Part shown: positions 1-7,489 of the stretch, piece by piece
Position numbering within the stretch: the first letter of the stretch is position 1
Layout of the letters: the number at the start of each line of letters is the position of its first letter
Assembly (NCBI GenBank): GCA_937139035.1
Contig: CAKZPK010000348.1
Coordinates: forward strand, 1 to 36,644
Direction of reading: 5' to 3'
Source of the DNA: an uncultured Crocinitomix sp.
GTDB lineage: Bacteria > Bacteroidota > Bacteroidia > Flavobacteriales_D > Crocinitomicaceae
DNA length: 36,644 nucleotides
The notes under the pieces: model-generated
What the model saw: the letters and a program-made list of their open reading frames with translations, nothing else
Told to the model about the DNA's origin: nothing
Databases searched by the model: none
Made by a program: the position numbers and the translations under genes

Positions 1-4
1 AAAC

Positions 5-83
5 ATAAAACAAAGGTCGGTGCTAAACTGAACAGTTAGGGTTAAAAATCCCCAACTTTTCATAGCCGAGACCGTTGTGCATC
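5..83 (+). repeat. attC-like site 0 (end of the preceding cassette)
   Basis: Imperfect palindrome: left core ATAAAAC followed by AA and GGTCGG at 15-20, then the right arm CCGAGACC and core CGTT ending at G74|T75. It shares the AACAA left-core motif and the CCGTT right core with the other three sites. The next block starts at 75. Only this 3' end of the preceding cassette is in the window, so its gene content and its complementary left edge cannot be checked. Confidence 0.6.
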
Positions 84-104
84 ATACACCACATACCGAT
101 ATTA

Positions 105-668
105 ATGAAAGAATTTCTCAAAACATTATCTATTTTATCAGAAGAAGAATTAGAACAAATTGATGCTTTGGTTTATGATAAAACCATTACAAAAAACGAT
201 TATTTAATACAAGAAGGGGAAATTTGTAATGAGATAGTATTTATAAAGTCTGGAATATTAAGGTCTTTCTATCTTACTGATGAAGGAGAGGAAATTACCA
301 ACTGCATCACATTCGAAAATGAATTGATGTCAGCATATTCAAGTTTTATTACACAATCTCCTACGGATGAAAATATTCAAGCCTTAGTAGATACTCAATT
401 GCAAATCATTAATAAAACAGAATTAGTAAACCTATATAAGAAAAGTAATAATTGGCAAAAAGTGGGAAGAGAATTAGCAGAAATGCAATATGTTATGCTT
501 GAAAAACGCATTGTTTCTTTTCAGAAAAAAAATGCTAAACAAAGGTATGAATCACTTTTAAAAGATCATCCTCACTATATCCAATATATCCCATTAAATA
601 ATCTAGCTTCATTTTTAGGGATTACAACAAGACATTTAAGTAGATTAAGAAAAGAAATTTCATTATAG
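105..668 (+). CDS. Crp/Fnr family transcriptional regulator, cassette-borne
   Basis: A 187-aa regulator with an N-terminal cyclic-nucleotide-binding-like beta-roll (about residues 15-105) and a short C-terminal helix-turn-helix ending in LGITTRHLSRLRKEI. I chose ATG105: the longer frame begins with TTG at the cassette edge (75) and its first ten residues do not look like the family start. No iron-sulfur cysteine set is seen, so the signal is unknown. It lies 30 bp inside the cassette and no -7 box is visible in that gap, so it probably depends on transcription entering from the left. Its recognition helix has Arg where E. coli FNR has Glu209. A palindrome just after its stop codon is the likely target, controlling the DUF2147 operon that follows. 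Confidence 0.88.
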   Translation: MKEFLKTLSILSEEELEQIDALVYDKTITKNDYLIQEGEICNEIVFIKSGILRSFYLTDEGEEITNCITFENELMSAYSSFITQSPTDENIQALVDTQLQIINKTELVNLYKKSNNWQKVGRELAEMQYVMLEKRIVSFQKKNAKQRYESLLKDHPHYIQYIPLNNLASFLGITTRHLSRLRKEISL

Positions 669-680
669 GACATTTGTCTT
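667..680 (+). promoter_or_regulatory. Predicted Crp/Fnr operator AGGACA-TT-TGTCTT
   Basis: A 14-bp near-palindrome with 6-bp arms around two central bases. It overlaps the stop codon of the regulator and is centred at 673.5, which is 29.5 bp before the -7 box at 703. The same motif and spacing recur at 3460-3473. This is the position of a class II activator site (about -41.5). Confidence 0.65.
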
Positions 681-702
681 TTTAGATTCAATATTCCTTA
701 AA

Positions 703-710
703 TACTTTTG
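703..710 (+). promoter_or_regulatory. -7 promoter box TACTTTTG for the DUF2147 operon
   Basis: Matches the Bacteroidota -7 consensus TAnnTTTG and lies 23 bp before the ATG at 734. No well-spaced -33 TTTG is seen; the operator at 667-680 may replace it, which fits an activator-dependent promoter. Confidence 0.6.
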
Positions 711-733
711 TATCAAATAAAAAACAAATTGAT

Positions 734-1159
734 ATGAAGAAGTATTTAAGCATAGTTATCTTAAGCTTTATTAGCTTAACAGCATTTCCACAATCAGACA
801 ACATTATTGGTACATGGCTAACTGAAGATAAAGAGGCTCATGTTAAAATTTACAAAACCAATAACATCTATTATGGGAAGATTATTTGGCTAAAGAAACC
901 AAATGATCCTGATACCGGTAAGCCTTGGCTGGATAAAGAAAATGAGGCTGTTTCAAAAAGAAAGCTCCCATTGATGGGATCTAAAATGCTTTGGGGATTC
1001 AAGTATGATGATGGTGAGTATGTTGATGGTAGTGTTTACGATAGTCGTGATGGTGCAATCTATTCTGGGAAATTATGGCTAGAGGATAAAAATATTCTAA
1101 AAATGAGAGGGTATTGGGGCTTTTTCTATAGTACTGAAACTTGGACAAGAGTATCATGA
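734..1159 (+). CDS. DUF2147 family secreted protein
   Basis: A 141-aa protein with a signal peptide (residues 1-19, ending AFPQ). The mature part carries the DUF2147 pattern: IIGTWLTEDKEAHVKIY near the N terminus, YYGKIIWLK in the middle, then a GSKMLWGFKYDDGEYVDGS-type segment and a C-terminal GYWGFFYSTETW strand. The family is a small secreted beta-barrel-like domain of unknown function, common in Bacteroidota and Proteobacteria. It is the first gene downstream of the cassette regulator's predicted operator, and its stop codon overlaps the next start (ATGA), so the three genes to 2749 probably form one operon. Confidence 0.85.
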   Translation: MKKYLSIVILSFISLTAFPQSDNIIGTWLTEDKEAHVKIYKTNNIYYGKIIWLKKPNDPDTGKPWLDKENEAVSKRKLPLMGSKMLWGFKYDDGEYVDGSVYDSRDGAIYSGKLWLEDKNILKMRGYWGFFYSTETWTRVS

Positions 1160-2193
1160 ATGTTTTAATTATTGGAGGGAATGGTTTAATAGGTCGAACT
1201 ATTCATGATTTATTCTTGAATAGAGGTTCTAAAATTAATTTAATGATAGGGAGTCGCACTGTTAAAACCAAAACTGCGAACCAGATTCGGATTGATGTTA
1301 CTGATCCCAATTCATTTCATGTGATTGCAAAGCGAGATATTAATTTAATTGTTCTGTGTACAAGCGATAAAGAAAATAACATTTTAAATTATTGTATTTC
1401 AAATAAATTGGATTATCTAGATATAACTAAACCTTCTAATGAGTTAGAAGTCGCATACCGATTAGCCAATCAAAAAGACATTGCCAGCAGAATCGTTTTT
1501 AGTTCAGGATGGATGTCTGGAATTGTGGGAGGTCTTTTAAATTGGGAAGAACCAGACCTAAACAAGGTCAAGGAAGTCGAAATTTACATTTATTATTCCC
1601 TTAATGATTTATCAGGAAAAACCTCAGTCGATTTTATGGCAGATCATATCTCTAAACCGTTTAAAACCTTCATGTTTAATGAAATAATCTGGAACAAATA
1701 CTATTTAAAATCTAAAACACATAACTATTCATTTAAAATTAAAAAGCGTAATACTTATTTATTTGATACGCCAGATGCTTTTATTCTAAATGAATCTGAG
1801 AATATTCCAACCATAGAAATAAGAACAGCCTATAGTTCTAAATTTATTACTTGGTTATTACACACCTTTCAATTGATTGGTTTTTTTAAAATACTTCCTT
1901 TAAGCTTAAAGAAAAAAATGTTTGTTAGTAATGGTAAAGGAGATGAAACATCTCTTGATATCGTTTATAAAAGTAAGAGTTTATCAAAAAAAATCAGTCT
2001 TCAAAATATGACTGGGCAGGCAAAATTGACTGCATTTGCAACTGTATTACATATGGAACAACTAATGAATTTTGATTTGAAAGATGGTATTTATTTTAGT
2101 CATCAAATACATGATAATAAATCATTTGTAGAACAATTATTAACAATGAAATCAATTAAAATCATAAAAAATGAAGAAAATTCTAATCATTAA
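1156..2193 (+). CDS. Rossmann-fold NAD(P)-binding protein, saccharopine dehydrogenase-like
   Basis: A 345-aa protein starting MNVLIIGGNGLIGR, a GGxGxxG dinucleotide-binding loop at residues 6-13 followed by a typical beta-alpha-beta unit (GSRTVKTKTANQIRIDVTD). The later SSGWMSGIVGGLL segment resembles the substrate domain of saccharopine dehydrogenase/trans-acting enoyl reductase-like proteins, but the substrate cannot be told. ATG1156 overlaps the previous stop by translational coupling, so I prefer it to the TTG at 1141. The last 23 bases overlap the next gene. Confidence 0.65.
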   Translation: MNVLIIGGNGLIGRTIHDLFLNRGSKINLMIGSRTVKTKTANQIRIDVTDPNSFHVIAKRDINLIVLCTSDKENNILNYCISNKLDYLDITKPSNELEVAYRLANQKDIASRIVFSSGWMSGIVGGLLNWEEPDLNKVKEVEIYIYYSLNDLSGKTSVDFMADHISKPFKTFMFNEIIWNKYYLKSKTHNYSFKIKKRNTYLFDTPDAFILNESENIPTIEIRTAYSSKFITWLLHTFQLIGFFKILPLSLKKKMFVSNGKGDETSLDIVYKSKSLSKKISLQNMTGQAKLTAFATVLHMEQLMNFDLKDGIYFSHQIHDNKSFVEQLLTMKSIKIIKNEENSNH

Positions 2194-2749
2194 TGGTCAC
2201 CCAAATAAAGAGAGTTTTAATTTGGGACTTTCAGAAGCTTATAAAAAAGGAGCTAAAGAATCAGGAAATGAAGTCAAAGAAATTTTAATTGGCGAATTAG
2301 AATTCACGCCAAATTTAGAGTTTGGATATCAAAAAAGGACAGAATTGGAACCCGATCTATTAAAGTCATGGGAGAAAATCAAATGGGCAGAACATATTGT
2401 TTGGGTTTATCCAGTATGGTGGGGCTTTATGCCTGCAATACTTAAAGGTTTTTTAGACAGATTATTTCTTCCTGGTTTCGCATTCGAGTACAAAGAAAAC
2501 TCTATAAAGTGGGATAAATTGTTAAAAGGAAAAACAGCTCACATTATTAACACAATGGATTATCCCACATGGTATTATAAATGGTTTATAAAAGAACCTG
2601 GTACTAAAATTATAAAAAAAATGATATTAGGTTTTGTAGGGATTAAAACGATAAAAACAACTTATATTGGTCCAATGAAAAATTCTAGTCCAGCATTTAG
2701 AGAAAAATGGATTAAAAAAGTTAAAACGATTGGTCTGAAAATAAAATAG
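2171..2749 (+). CDS. NAD(P)H-dependent flavodoxin-fold oxidoreductase (quinone reductase-like)
   Basis: A 192-aa member of the flavodoxin_2 (NQO1/KefF/MdaB-like) family. ILIINGHPNKESFNLGL at residues 4-20 is the FMN phosphate-binding strand-loop, and the VYPVWWGFMPAILKGFLDR segment around residues 78-96 is the hallmark second flavin-contact region. Such enzymes transfer two electrons from NAD(P)H through FMN to quinones or related electrophiles in the cytoplasm. It overlaps the 3' end of the Rossmann gene by 23 bp and is the last gene of cassette 1, 37 bp before the attC core. The context of two redox proteins under a Crp/Fnr regulator suggests an electrophile or redox stress function (inference). 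Confidence 0.85.
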   Translation: MKKILIINGHPNKESFNLGLSEAYKKGAKESGNEVKEILIGELEFTPNLEFGYQKRTELEPDLLKSWEKIKWAEHIVWVYPVWWGFMPAILKGFLDRLFLPGFAFEYKENSIKWDKLLKGKTAHIINTMDYPTWYYKWFIKEPGTKIIKKMILGFVGIKTIKTTYIGPMKNSSPAFREKWIKKVKTIGLKIK

Positions 2750-2786
2750 GCGAGTTAATTTGAATGTATTTGAAAATAAAATACGA

Positions 2787-2858
2787 ATGCACAACAATAT
2801 GTATATTGCATAGCTGCCCTTTGGGCTAGCTCCGACAACATACACAACCGTTACCTGC
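2787..2858 (+). repeat. attC-like site 1 (between cassettes 1 and 2)
   Basis: Left core ATGCACAAC (2787-2795) then AA; right core CCGTTACCTGC with the cut at G2850|T2851. The inner arms GTATATTGCATAGCTGCCC and GGGCTAGCTCCGACAACATAC pair around a TTT tip, with unpaired bases on one side. This is the usual attC hairpin plan with extrahelical bases. It contains the AACAA (TTGTT on the other strand) motif used by the introns at the next two sites, but is unoccupied. Confidence 0.75.
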
Positions 2859-2876
2859 AATTACCAAAACTCATCT

Positions 2877-3452
2877 ATGGAAGATAAATTCAAAAAATTC
2901 ATTCAAAAAATTGTTCCAATCAAAGATGATGAATTTGAAAAGTCTTTTTTAAAGTTTAAAAAAACAACTTTAGAAAAAGGAGAGTTTTTTATTGAACAAA
3001 ACAAAATTAGTAAACAAATAGCATTTATTAATTCTGGAATATTAAGAACATATTATATAAATGACAAAGCAGAAGAAATAACCTCATGCTTTTGTACAGA
3101 AAACAATTTAGCATCTTCTTATAAAAGTTTTATTTTACAAGCACCATCTAATGTTGCAATGATTGCATTAGAAAAAACAGAACTACTTGTAATTAATTTT
3201 AACGACTTGCAAGAACTGTATAATGAAAGTGCTAACTGGCAAACCATTGGTCGAATAGTAGCAGAAAAAGAGTTTATTGTTATGGAACAGTATGCATCTG
3301 TTTTAAATAATGAAACTGCTAAAGAAAAATATCTTCGTTTACTTAAAGAACAGCCTGAAATTATACAAAAATCACCCGTAAACTACATTGCATCCTACCT
3401 TGGAATAACAAGACGAACATTAAGTAGAATTAGAAAAGAAATATCACAATAA
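2877..3452 (+). CDS. Crp/Fnr family transcriptional regulator, cassette-borne
   Basis: A 191-aa protein with the same layout as the regulator of cassette 1: a beta-roll sensor (about residues 20-110, with EKGEFFIEQNKISKQIAFINSG) and a C-terminal HTH with ASYLGITRRTLSRIRKEIS. Arg occupies the FNR Glu209 position. It starts only 26 bp inside the cassette and no promoter box is visible in the gap, so it likely relies on read-through from upstream cassettes. The palindrome at 3460-3473, directly after its stop, is its predicted site in front of the methyltransferase gene. Its ligand is unknown; no Cys cluster for Fe-S is seen. Confidence 0.88.
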   Translation: MEDKFKKFIQKIVPIKDDEFEKSFLKFKKTTLEKGEFFIEQNKISKQIAFINSGILRTYYINDKAEEITSCFCTENNLASSYKSFILQAPSNVAMIALEKTELLVINFNDLQELYNESANWQTIGRIVAEKEFIVMEQYASVLNNETAKEKYLRLLKEQPEIIQKSPVNYIASYLGITRRTLSRIRKEISQ

Positions 3453-3459
3453 TGTTTTG

Positions 3460-3473
3460 AGGACATTTGTCCT
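3460..3473 (+). promoter_or_regulatory. Predicted Crp/Fnr operator AGGACA-TT-TGTCCT
   Basis: A palindrome with perfect 6-bp arms and two central bases, centred at 3466.5, exactly 29.5 bp before the -7 box at 3496. The motif and spacing are the same as at 667-680 in cassette 1, where the regulator and downstream genes are otherwise different. Confidence 0.7.
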
Positions 3474-3495
3474 TTACTAAACTTGTTAGTCAAAT

Positions 3496-3503
3496 TACTT
3501 TTG
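3496..3503 (+). promoter_or_regulatory. -7 promoter box TACTTTTG for the arsM-like gene
   Basis: Identical to the box at 703-710. It lies 26 bp before the ATG at 3530 and at the same distance from the AGGACA palindrome. Confidence 0.6.
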
Positions 3504-3529
3504 TCTCATAAATAATTAAAACTTATACA

Positions 3530-4369
3530 ATGGACAAAGAGCAATTTAAAACAAGTATTAAAACAGGTTATGCAAATATTTTAAAGCAATCAACCCAGAA
3601 CAAACTTACTACATCACTTTTTCAATGTTGCAACCCTAAAGATATTACTAAAGAGGTTGGAAGAAAAATAGGATATTCTGAAGAGCAACTTACAAAAGTA
3701 CCAGAAAACTCAAATTTAGGTGTTGGTTGTCGTAATCCCATAGCATTATCATCAATAAAAAAAGGGGAAACCATATTAGATTTAGGTTCAGGCGCAGGTT
3801 TTGATTGTTTTTTAGCATCAAAAGAAACAGGAGAAACTGGAAAAGTAATTGGAGTTGATTTTACACCTGAAATGGTAAACCAAGCAAATATTAATGCAGA
3901 AAAAGGAAATTACAATAACGTAGAATTTAAAATCGGAGAAATAGAAAACTTACCTATTGATAATAATACGATTGACTTGATAATATCTAATTGTGTAATC
4001 AACCTTTCTAATCAAAAAGATAAAGTATTTACCGAAGCATTTCGAGTAGCAAAAGAAGGCGGAAGATTGATGATTTCAGATTTAGTTTTACTTAAAGAAT
4101 TACCTGATTACATTTTAAACTCAATCGAAGGACACATTGCTTGTTTGTCTGGAACAATTAGAAAATCAGACTATATCAATGCAATAGAAAAAGCAGGGTT
4201 TAGTAATATCAAAACTGATAAAGAGCAACCATTCCCAATGGAATTGTTTCTTTCAGACCCACTTGCTAAAAAAATAGTAACGGATAATAACCTAGCAGAA
4301 AAAGAAATAAAAGATATTATTAATTCAATTGCAAGTGTTTCGATAAGTGCAACAAAAAACCAAAAATAG
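3530..4369 (+). CDS. arsM: Arsenite S-adenosylmethionine methyltransferase-like (ArsM family)
   Basis: A 279-aa class I SAM-dependent methyltransferase. LDLGSGAGFDCFLAS (residues 84-98) is motif I; GVDFTPEMV (108-116) is the acidic-loop region. ArsM features are present: the GVGCRNP segment with Cys67, Cys155 in ISNCVINL, and Cys205 in HIACLSG. The last two are 50 residues apart, as in characterised arsenite methyltransferases, and the N terminus has a CC pair (33-34). ArsM methylates As(III) to methylated arsenicals in the cytoplasm. It sits behind a cassette-borne Crp/Fnr regulator and its own promoter, and is followed after 2 bp by a membrane protein gene. No arsR, arsB or arsC neighbour is present, so the arsenic role rests on the cysteine pattern. 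Confidence 0.82.
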   Translation: MDKEQFKTSIKTGYANILKQSTQNKLTTSLFQCCNPKDITKEVGRKIGYSEEQLTKVPENSNLGVGCRNPIALSSIKKGETILDLGSGAGFDCFLASKETGETGKVIGVDFTPEMVNQANINAEKGNYNNVEFKIGEIENLPIDNNTIDLIISNCVINLSNQKDKVFTEAFRVAKEGGRLMISDLVLLKELPDYILNSIEGHIACLSGTIRKSDYINAIEKAGFSNIKTDKEQPFPMELFLSDPLAKKIVTDNNLAEKEIKDIINSIASVSISATKNQK

Positions 4370-4371
4370 AG

Positions 4372-4977
4372 ATGGAAATTATATATTATTTAAGTTCGCT
4401 ATTTTTAATTCTATTTATGGTTTTAGCAACCTATGACGGTTTGTATTTACATTTATGGAAATATGAACTATTCAAAAAGAAAGAAAGCGTTTTTGAGCAT
4501 AAAACACATACCATTAGAGCAATATTATTTCCTTTAATAGTTTGGTTGCTATTCATTAATAAAGATGATTTTAGTTTCTATATTGGTTTATCTCTTGTTC
4601 TCATTGACCTTGTTGTATTAGCAATTGATGCTTATTCAGAAAAGGACAGTAGACAATTTATGGGCGGATTACCAAAATGGGAATATATAATACATCTTTT
4701 TTCTAATGGCTTTCATTTTGCTGCAACCGGATTACTATTGGCGACAAGAGTTAATATAACTGGAAATGGATTATCATTGAGTATAATAGATAATATTAGC
4801 AAAGGACAAGAGTTATTGAACTTTATTTCAGTTAATATTATTCCAGGAGCAATTTTGATGGCTTTGCTTCATTTGTTTTTAATATTCCCAAAAGGAATAA
4901 AATTATGGAATAAATTAAAGTCTCTAATTACTACGAAAAGAATAAAAGCAGGTAATCGAGTAGACGGCTCCAACTAA
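4372..4977 (+). CDS. Polytopic membrane protein of unknown function; C terminus altered by the intron
   Basis: A 201-aa hydrophobic protein with about five membrane segments (roughly residues 4-20, 48-62, 68-87, 105-123, 155-172), starting 2 bp after the arsM-like stop. I do not recognise the family. The reading frame crosses into the group II intron at 4955 and ends at a TAA in the loop of intron domain VI, giving the tail NRVDGSN. Without the intron the frame would continue through the attC core to GNNV and stop at TAA in GTATAA, for 197 residues. The natural stop codon therefore lies inside the attC. Coupling with ArsM suggests transport or membrane partnership, but that is only inference. 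Confidence 0.7.
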   Translation: MEIIYYLSSLFLILFMVLATYDGLYLHLWKYELFKKKESVFEHKTHTIRAILFPLIVWLLFINKDDFSFYIGLSLVLIDLVVLAIDAYSEKDSRQFMGGLPKWEYIIHLFSNGFHFAATGLLLATRVNITGNGLSLSIIDNISKGQELLNFISVNIIPGAILMALLHLFLIFPKGIKLWNKLKSLITTKRIKAGNRVDGSN

Positions 4978-6807
4978 AACAGTTGGAGTGCGCCTCTCAC
5001 ACCACCAAGCGTACGGGTCTCGTACTTGGCGGTTCACCAAATTGAAGTCTGCATATTATTAATGTAATCTACTAAAGGTTTATACCCTTTTCGCTTAAGC
5101 CTAGATTTAGTAATTGTAGTCTTTAGAATTGGACTTTGAGCTACTGCCCATCCTCCCATTCGGGTTCTACTCCAAGCATATGCTTGTCCTTGCTCTATTC
5201 CTAATCGAATTAGGTTTTTACGTTTCCGTTCAAGCTTCTTCCAATCGTGCCAAATACAATATCGTAACCGATTCCTTAGCCATTCATCTAGCTTTTTAAC
5301 TTTTGCATAAATGTTGGTTAAGCGGTAATTGTTCATCCAACCTCGACAGACTTGATTAAGCCGTTCTAAACGTTCTGATAACGACATTGGTTTGGTTTTC
5401 TTGGTAAGACTTTTTAGGTTACGTTTAAACTTTGCCCAACTTTTCTTTGCTACCACAAGCCTATATTGTCCTTTTACTCCCTTTTTGTAGACTGGTACAA
5501 AACCATGTCCTAGTAACTCAAAGTTTACGGGTCTGCGTATGCCACTTTTAGCTTTATTAATAGGTAGTTTTAACCTGTCTCTCAAAAAGAGAAACAAGGT
5601 ATTCCCTATCTGTTTTGCCTTGCTTTTGCTCTTTGCGTAAACGCTAAAATCATCTGCATAACGGACATAACGTAAGCCCAGTCTTTTCATTTCTTTGTCC
5701 AAAACATCTAGCATTATGTTAGATAGAATTGGACTAATTGGGCTCCCTTGCGGTATTCCTTTTCTTCGCTTTTGGAGTTTACCATTTATTAAAATGGGAG
5801 CTCTTAGCCATTTCCGGATTAAACGCAGGGTGGTTCGACATTTTACCTTGTGGTAAATAAGTTGTAGTAAAATACAATGGTCTACTTCATCAAAAAATCC
5901 TTTTAAATCAATATCTACAATATCTTGGTAACCATCATTGATATACTGCTGAGCTTGTAATACTGCTTTTTGGATATTCTTTTGTGGACGAAAAGCATAA
6001 CTAACAGGTTCAAAGTCGTATTCAAATTGAACCATTAATTGTTGACTTAACGCCTGTTGTAGCCACCTATCTACTACTGTTGGAATTCCTAAAAGTCTAG
6101 TTTTACCCTTCCCTTTTGGAATGTTTACTCCTAGAATTGAATCTGGCACATAGCTATTCCTACGGATAGTATCTAGTATTTCCAAACGGTTTCCTGCTAT
6201 ATAAGCCGAAAGTTCCATTGTTTTCATACCATCTACTCCGCACGCACCTTTATTTCGCTCCACTTGACGTCTTGCTTTTAAAAGGTTAGTAGCTTCTAAT
6301 ACTTTTTCAATCATAGGTTAATAATTTGTGTACTCTTGTTGGTTTAAAACTAGGCTAGCTAAGCATCCTAATCGAATTCAAACTTAATTTAATGTTCGGT
6401 CCTTCCCTACTTGTGAGACCATCTGAGCTATTCCCTCAACTCGTTTCCTGTAGGTACTATGACCTCTGCTGACTTCTCCATATAGCTACACGTAACTTTG
6501 GAGACCTCCCCAGGTAATGACATCTTCTTTCGCTCAATAACTGCCGTATCTACATAAATACCTTTTTTATAATCTTTGGGTCGTTACAATGATGTGTTTG
6601 CTTACCCAAATACTTATGCCTCTGTATACGATTTCTGTTCGTCAGTACCGAGTTTTGTAGTCTCGCTTCCTTCAGATAAAACCTCACGGTTTTCACCCTT
6701 GCGACTTACTAATGCTTCAGAACGTTACTCCTGCGCATAAGGGACTTGCACCCTCTAGATTAATTAGCTAAATTTAAATAGCTAAAAGATGCCCATGCTG
6801 GGCACAC
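4955..6807 (-). mobile_element. Group IIC (attC-type) intron, copy 1
   Basis: On the minus strand the 1853-bp element starts GTGTGCCCAGCATGGGC, carries GAGGGTGCAAGTCCC and a GTCAGCAGAGGTCATAGTACC-like segment, encodes a reverse transcriptase, and ends ...CTACTCGAT. Domain V (5001-5035) begins GAACCGCC, whose stem pairs with GGTGGTGTG; this closely resembles the class IIC Oceanobacillus iheyensis intron. Domain VI is the CTCCAACT/AGTTGGAG hairpin (4968-4988). The insertion point is TTGT|TA in the bottom strand of the attC left core, opposite to the cassette genes, the known IIC-attC preference. It differs from copy 2 by one base that I can see (6763 versus 9747). Confidence 0.9.
5034..6314 (-). 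CDS. Group II intron reverse transcriptase/maturase, copy 1
   Basis: A 426-aa intron-encoded protein. RT motifs in order: the N-terminal ACGVDGM region (24-30), NIPKGKGKTRLLGIPTVVDR (64-83), DLKGFFDEVDH (136-146), GIPQGSPISPILSNI (186-200), the YADD catalytic box (219-222) and LLGHGF further on, then the maturase/X domain with GWMNNYR. No C-terminal HNH endonuclease is present, as is normal in class IIC. The protein assists splicing and target-primed reverse transcription of its own intron. Its TGA stop overlaps the start of domain V. It is intact and identical in sequence to the second copy, so recently mobile. Confidence 0.95.
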   Translation of the reverse strand: MIEKVLEATNLLKARRQVERNKGACGVDGMKTMELSAYIAGNRLEILDTIRRNSYVPDSILGVNIPKGKGKTRLLGIPTVVDRWLQQALSQQLMVQFEYDFEPVSYAFRPQKNIQKAVLQAQQYINDGYQDIVDIDLKGFFDEVDHCILLQLIYHKVKCRTTLRLIRKWLRAPILINGKLQKRRKGIPQGSPISPILSNIMLDVLDKEMKRLGLRYVRYADDFSVYAKSKSKAKQIGNTLFLFLRDRLKLPINKAKSGIRRPVNFELLGHGFVPVYKKGVKGQYRLVVAKKSWAKFKRNLKSLTKKTKPMSLSERLERLNQVCRGWMNNYRLTNIYAKVKKLDEWLRNRLRYCIWHDWKKLERKRKNLIRLGIEQGQAYAWSRTRMGGWAVAQSPILKTTITKSRLKRKGYKPLVDYINNMQTSIW

Positions 6808-7015
6808 ACAATGTATAAAAATAATAAGGGTTAAGTGCCATACCCAAAGTTGGTGCATATTAATAAAGTCCGCCAAATTTACAATTTGACGGTTAAAAGA
6901 AAATAACGGTAAAATTGTAAATTTGGCTAAGTGCTAAACAGAAAGTAAGTGCGTTTTAATCCCTTACTATTCTTATACTAACCGTTAGCCACAATACAAA
7001 AAAACATATAGTATA

Positions 7016-7047
7016 TTTGCATATTATATACACATATATTAAATTTG
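7016..7047 (+). promoter_or_regulatory. Bacteroidota promoter TTTG-N20-TAAATTTG inside cassette 3
   Basis: TTTG (7016-7019) as the -33 box, a 20-bp spacer and TAAATTTG (7040-7047) as the -7 box, 22 bp before ATG7070. The surrounding AT-rich partial dyad (TATAGTATAT at 7008-7017 against ATATTATATA at 7021-7030) overlaps the -33 region and could be a MarR operator. Confidence 0.6.
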
Positions 7048-7069
7048 TGTTTTATTAAAAAACATAAAT

Positions 7070-7489
7070 ATGTGGAAACAAGAAATTACAATAGAAACAA
7101 AAGCAACTAAAGAACAAATTTGGAAATTATGGTCTGATGTTGAGAATTGGAACAAATGGGATAATGAAGTTCAAACTTCCAAATTGAATGGAGAATTTGA
7201 AAAAGGAACAAAAGGAGTTTTAAAACCTAATAATGGTCCGAAATCAAAATTCATTTTAGAGTCTGCAAAATATCCTTTTGAATTTACAACCAAATCATCT
7301 TTGCCATTAGCGAAAATGTATTTTACTCATAAAGTATCTGAAAATAATGGAAAAACAGAAATTACACACGGAGTTGAAATAAGCGGAATAACAACTTTTA
7401 TTTTCTCAAAATTAATCGGAAAAAAAATTGTTTCAGAATTACCAAAAGCAATGGAGAAATTATCTGTTATGGCACAAAATATAGAATAG
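7070..7489 (+). CDS. SRPBCC (START/Bet v1-like) family protein
   Basis: A 139-aa protein with the SRPBCC layout: an N-terminal strand ITIETKATKEQIWKLWSDVENWNKWD, which is the signature opening of polyketide cyclase/dehydrase-like proteins, curved central strands and a long C-terminal helix ending MEKLSVMAQNIE. The family binds small hydrophobic ligands in the cytoplasm; the ligand here cannot be told. Its TAG stop shares one base with the GTG start of the MarR gene (TAGTG), so the two are translationally coupled. A ligand-binding protein paired with a MarR regulator suggests sensing or sequestering of an aromatic or lipophilic compound (inference). Confidence 0.82.
   Translation: MWKQEITIETKATKEQIWKLWSDVENWNKWDNEVQTSKLNGEFEKGTKGVLKPNNGPKSKFILESAKYPFEFTTKSSLPLAKMYFTHKVSENNGKTEITHGVEISGITTFIFSKLIGKKIVSELPKAMEKLSVMAQNIE

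Larger units (their letters stand above)
75..2850 (+). mobile_element. Integron-type gene cassette 1 (four genes)
   Basis: The block begins G|TTGTGCAT (74-82) and its right-hand core is ATGCACAAC (2787-2795), the exact 9-nt complement. This is expected because a cassette's first bases and its 3' core come from one circular attC. All four genes read rightward, with short gaps or overlaps between them. At 2.8 kb it is large for a cassette and carries its own regulator. Integration by an IntI recombinase is inferred; no integrase is visible. Confidence 0.75.
2851..6984 (+). mobile_element. Integron-type gene cassette 2 (three genes, attC split by an intron)
   Basis: Begins G|TTACCTGC (2850-2858); its 3' core GCAGGTA|AC (4948-4954 joined to 6808) is the exact 9-nt complement once the intron at 4955-6807 is removed. 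The intron-free cassette would be about 2.28 kb. It carries a Crp/Fnr regulator, an ArsM-like methyltransferase and a membrane protein, all rightward. Confidence 0.75.
4948..6992 (+). repeat. attC-like site 2, interrupted by group IIC intron
   Basis: The left core GCAGGTA (4948-4954) is separated from its remainder (6808-6992) by the intron. The remainder is a palindrome of about 170 bp: GTATAAAAATAATAAGGG (6813-6830) pairs with CCCTTACTATTCTTATAC (6961-6978) with two mismatches. An inner pair, GCCAAATTTACAATTTGACGGTT (first 20 bases) against AACGGTAAAATTGTAAATTTGGC (first 20), surrounds the tip near 6900. The right core CCGTT cuts at G6984|T6985. It is long compared with site 1. Confidence 0.75.

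Noticed and set aside
75..104. TTG start at the cassette edge for the first Crp/Fnr gene
   Set aside because: The added ten residues do not resemble the family start, and the frame merely begins at the first TTG after the cut point. ATG105 fits the other two paralogs.
2627..2860. Minus-strand ORF of 77 aa over the end of the oxidoreductase gene and attC
   Set aside because: It is the opposite strand of a well-supported gene and a palindrome, and has no family resemblance.
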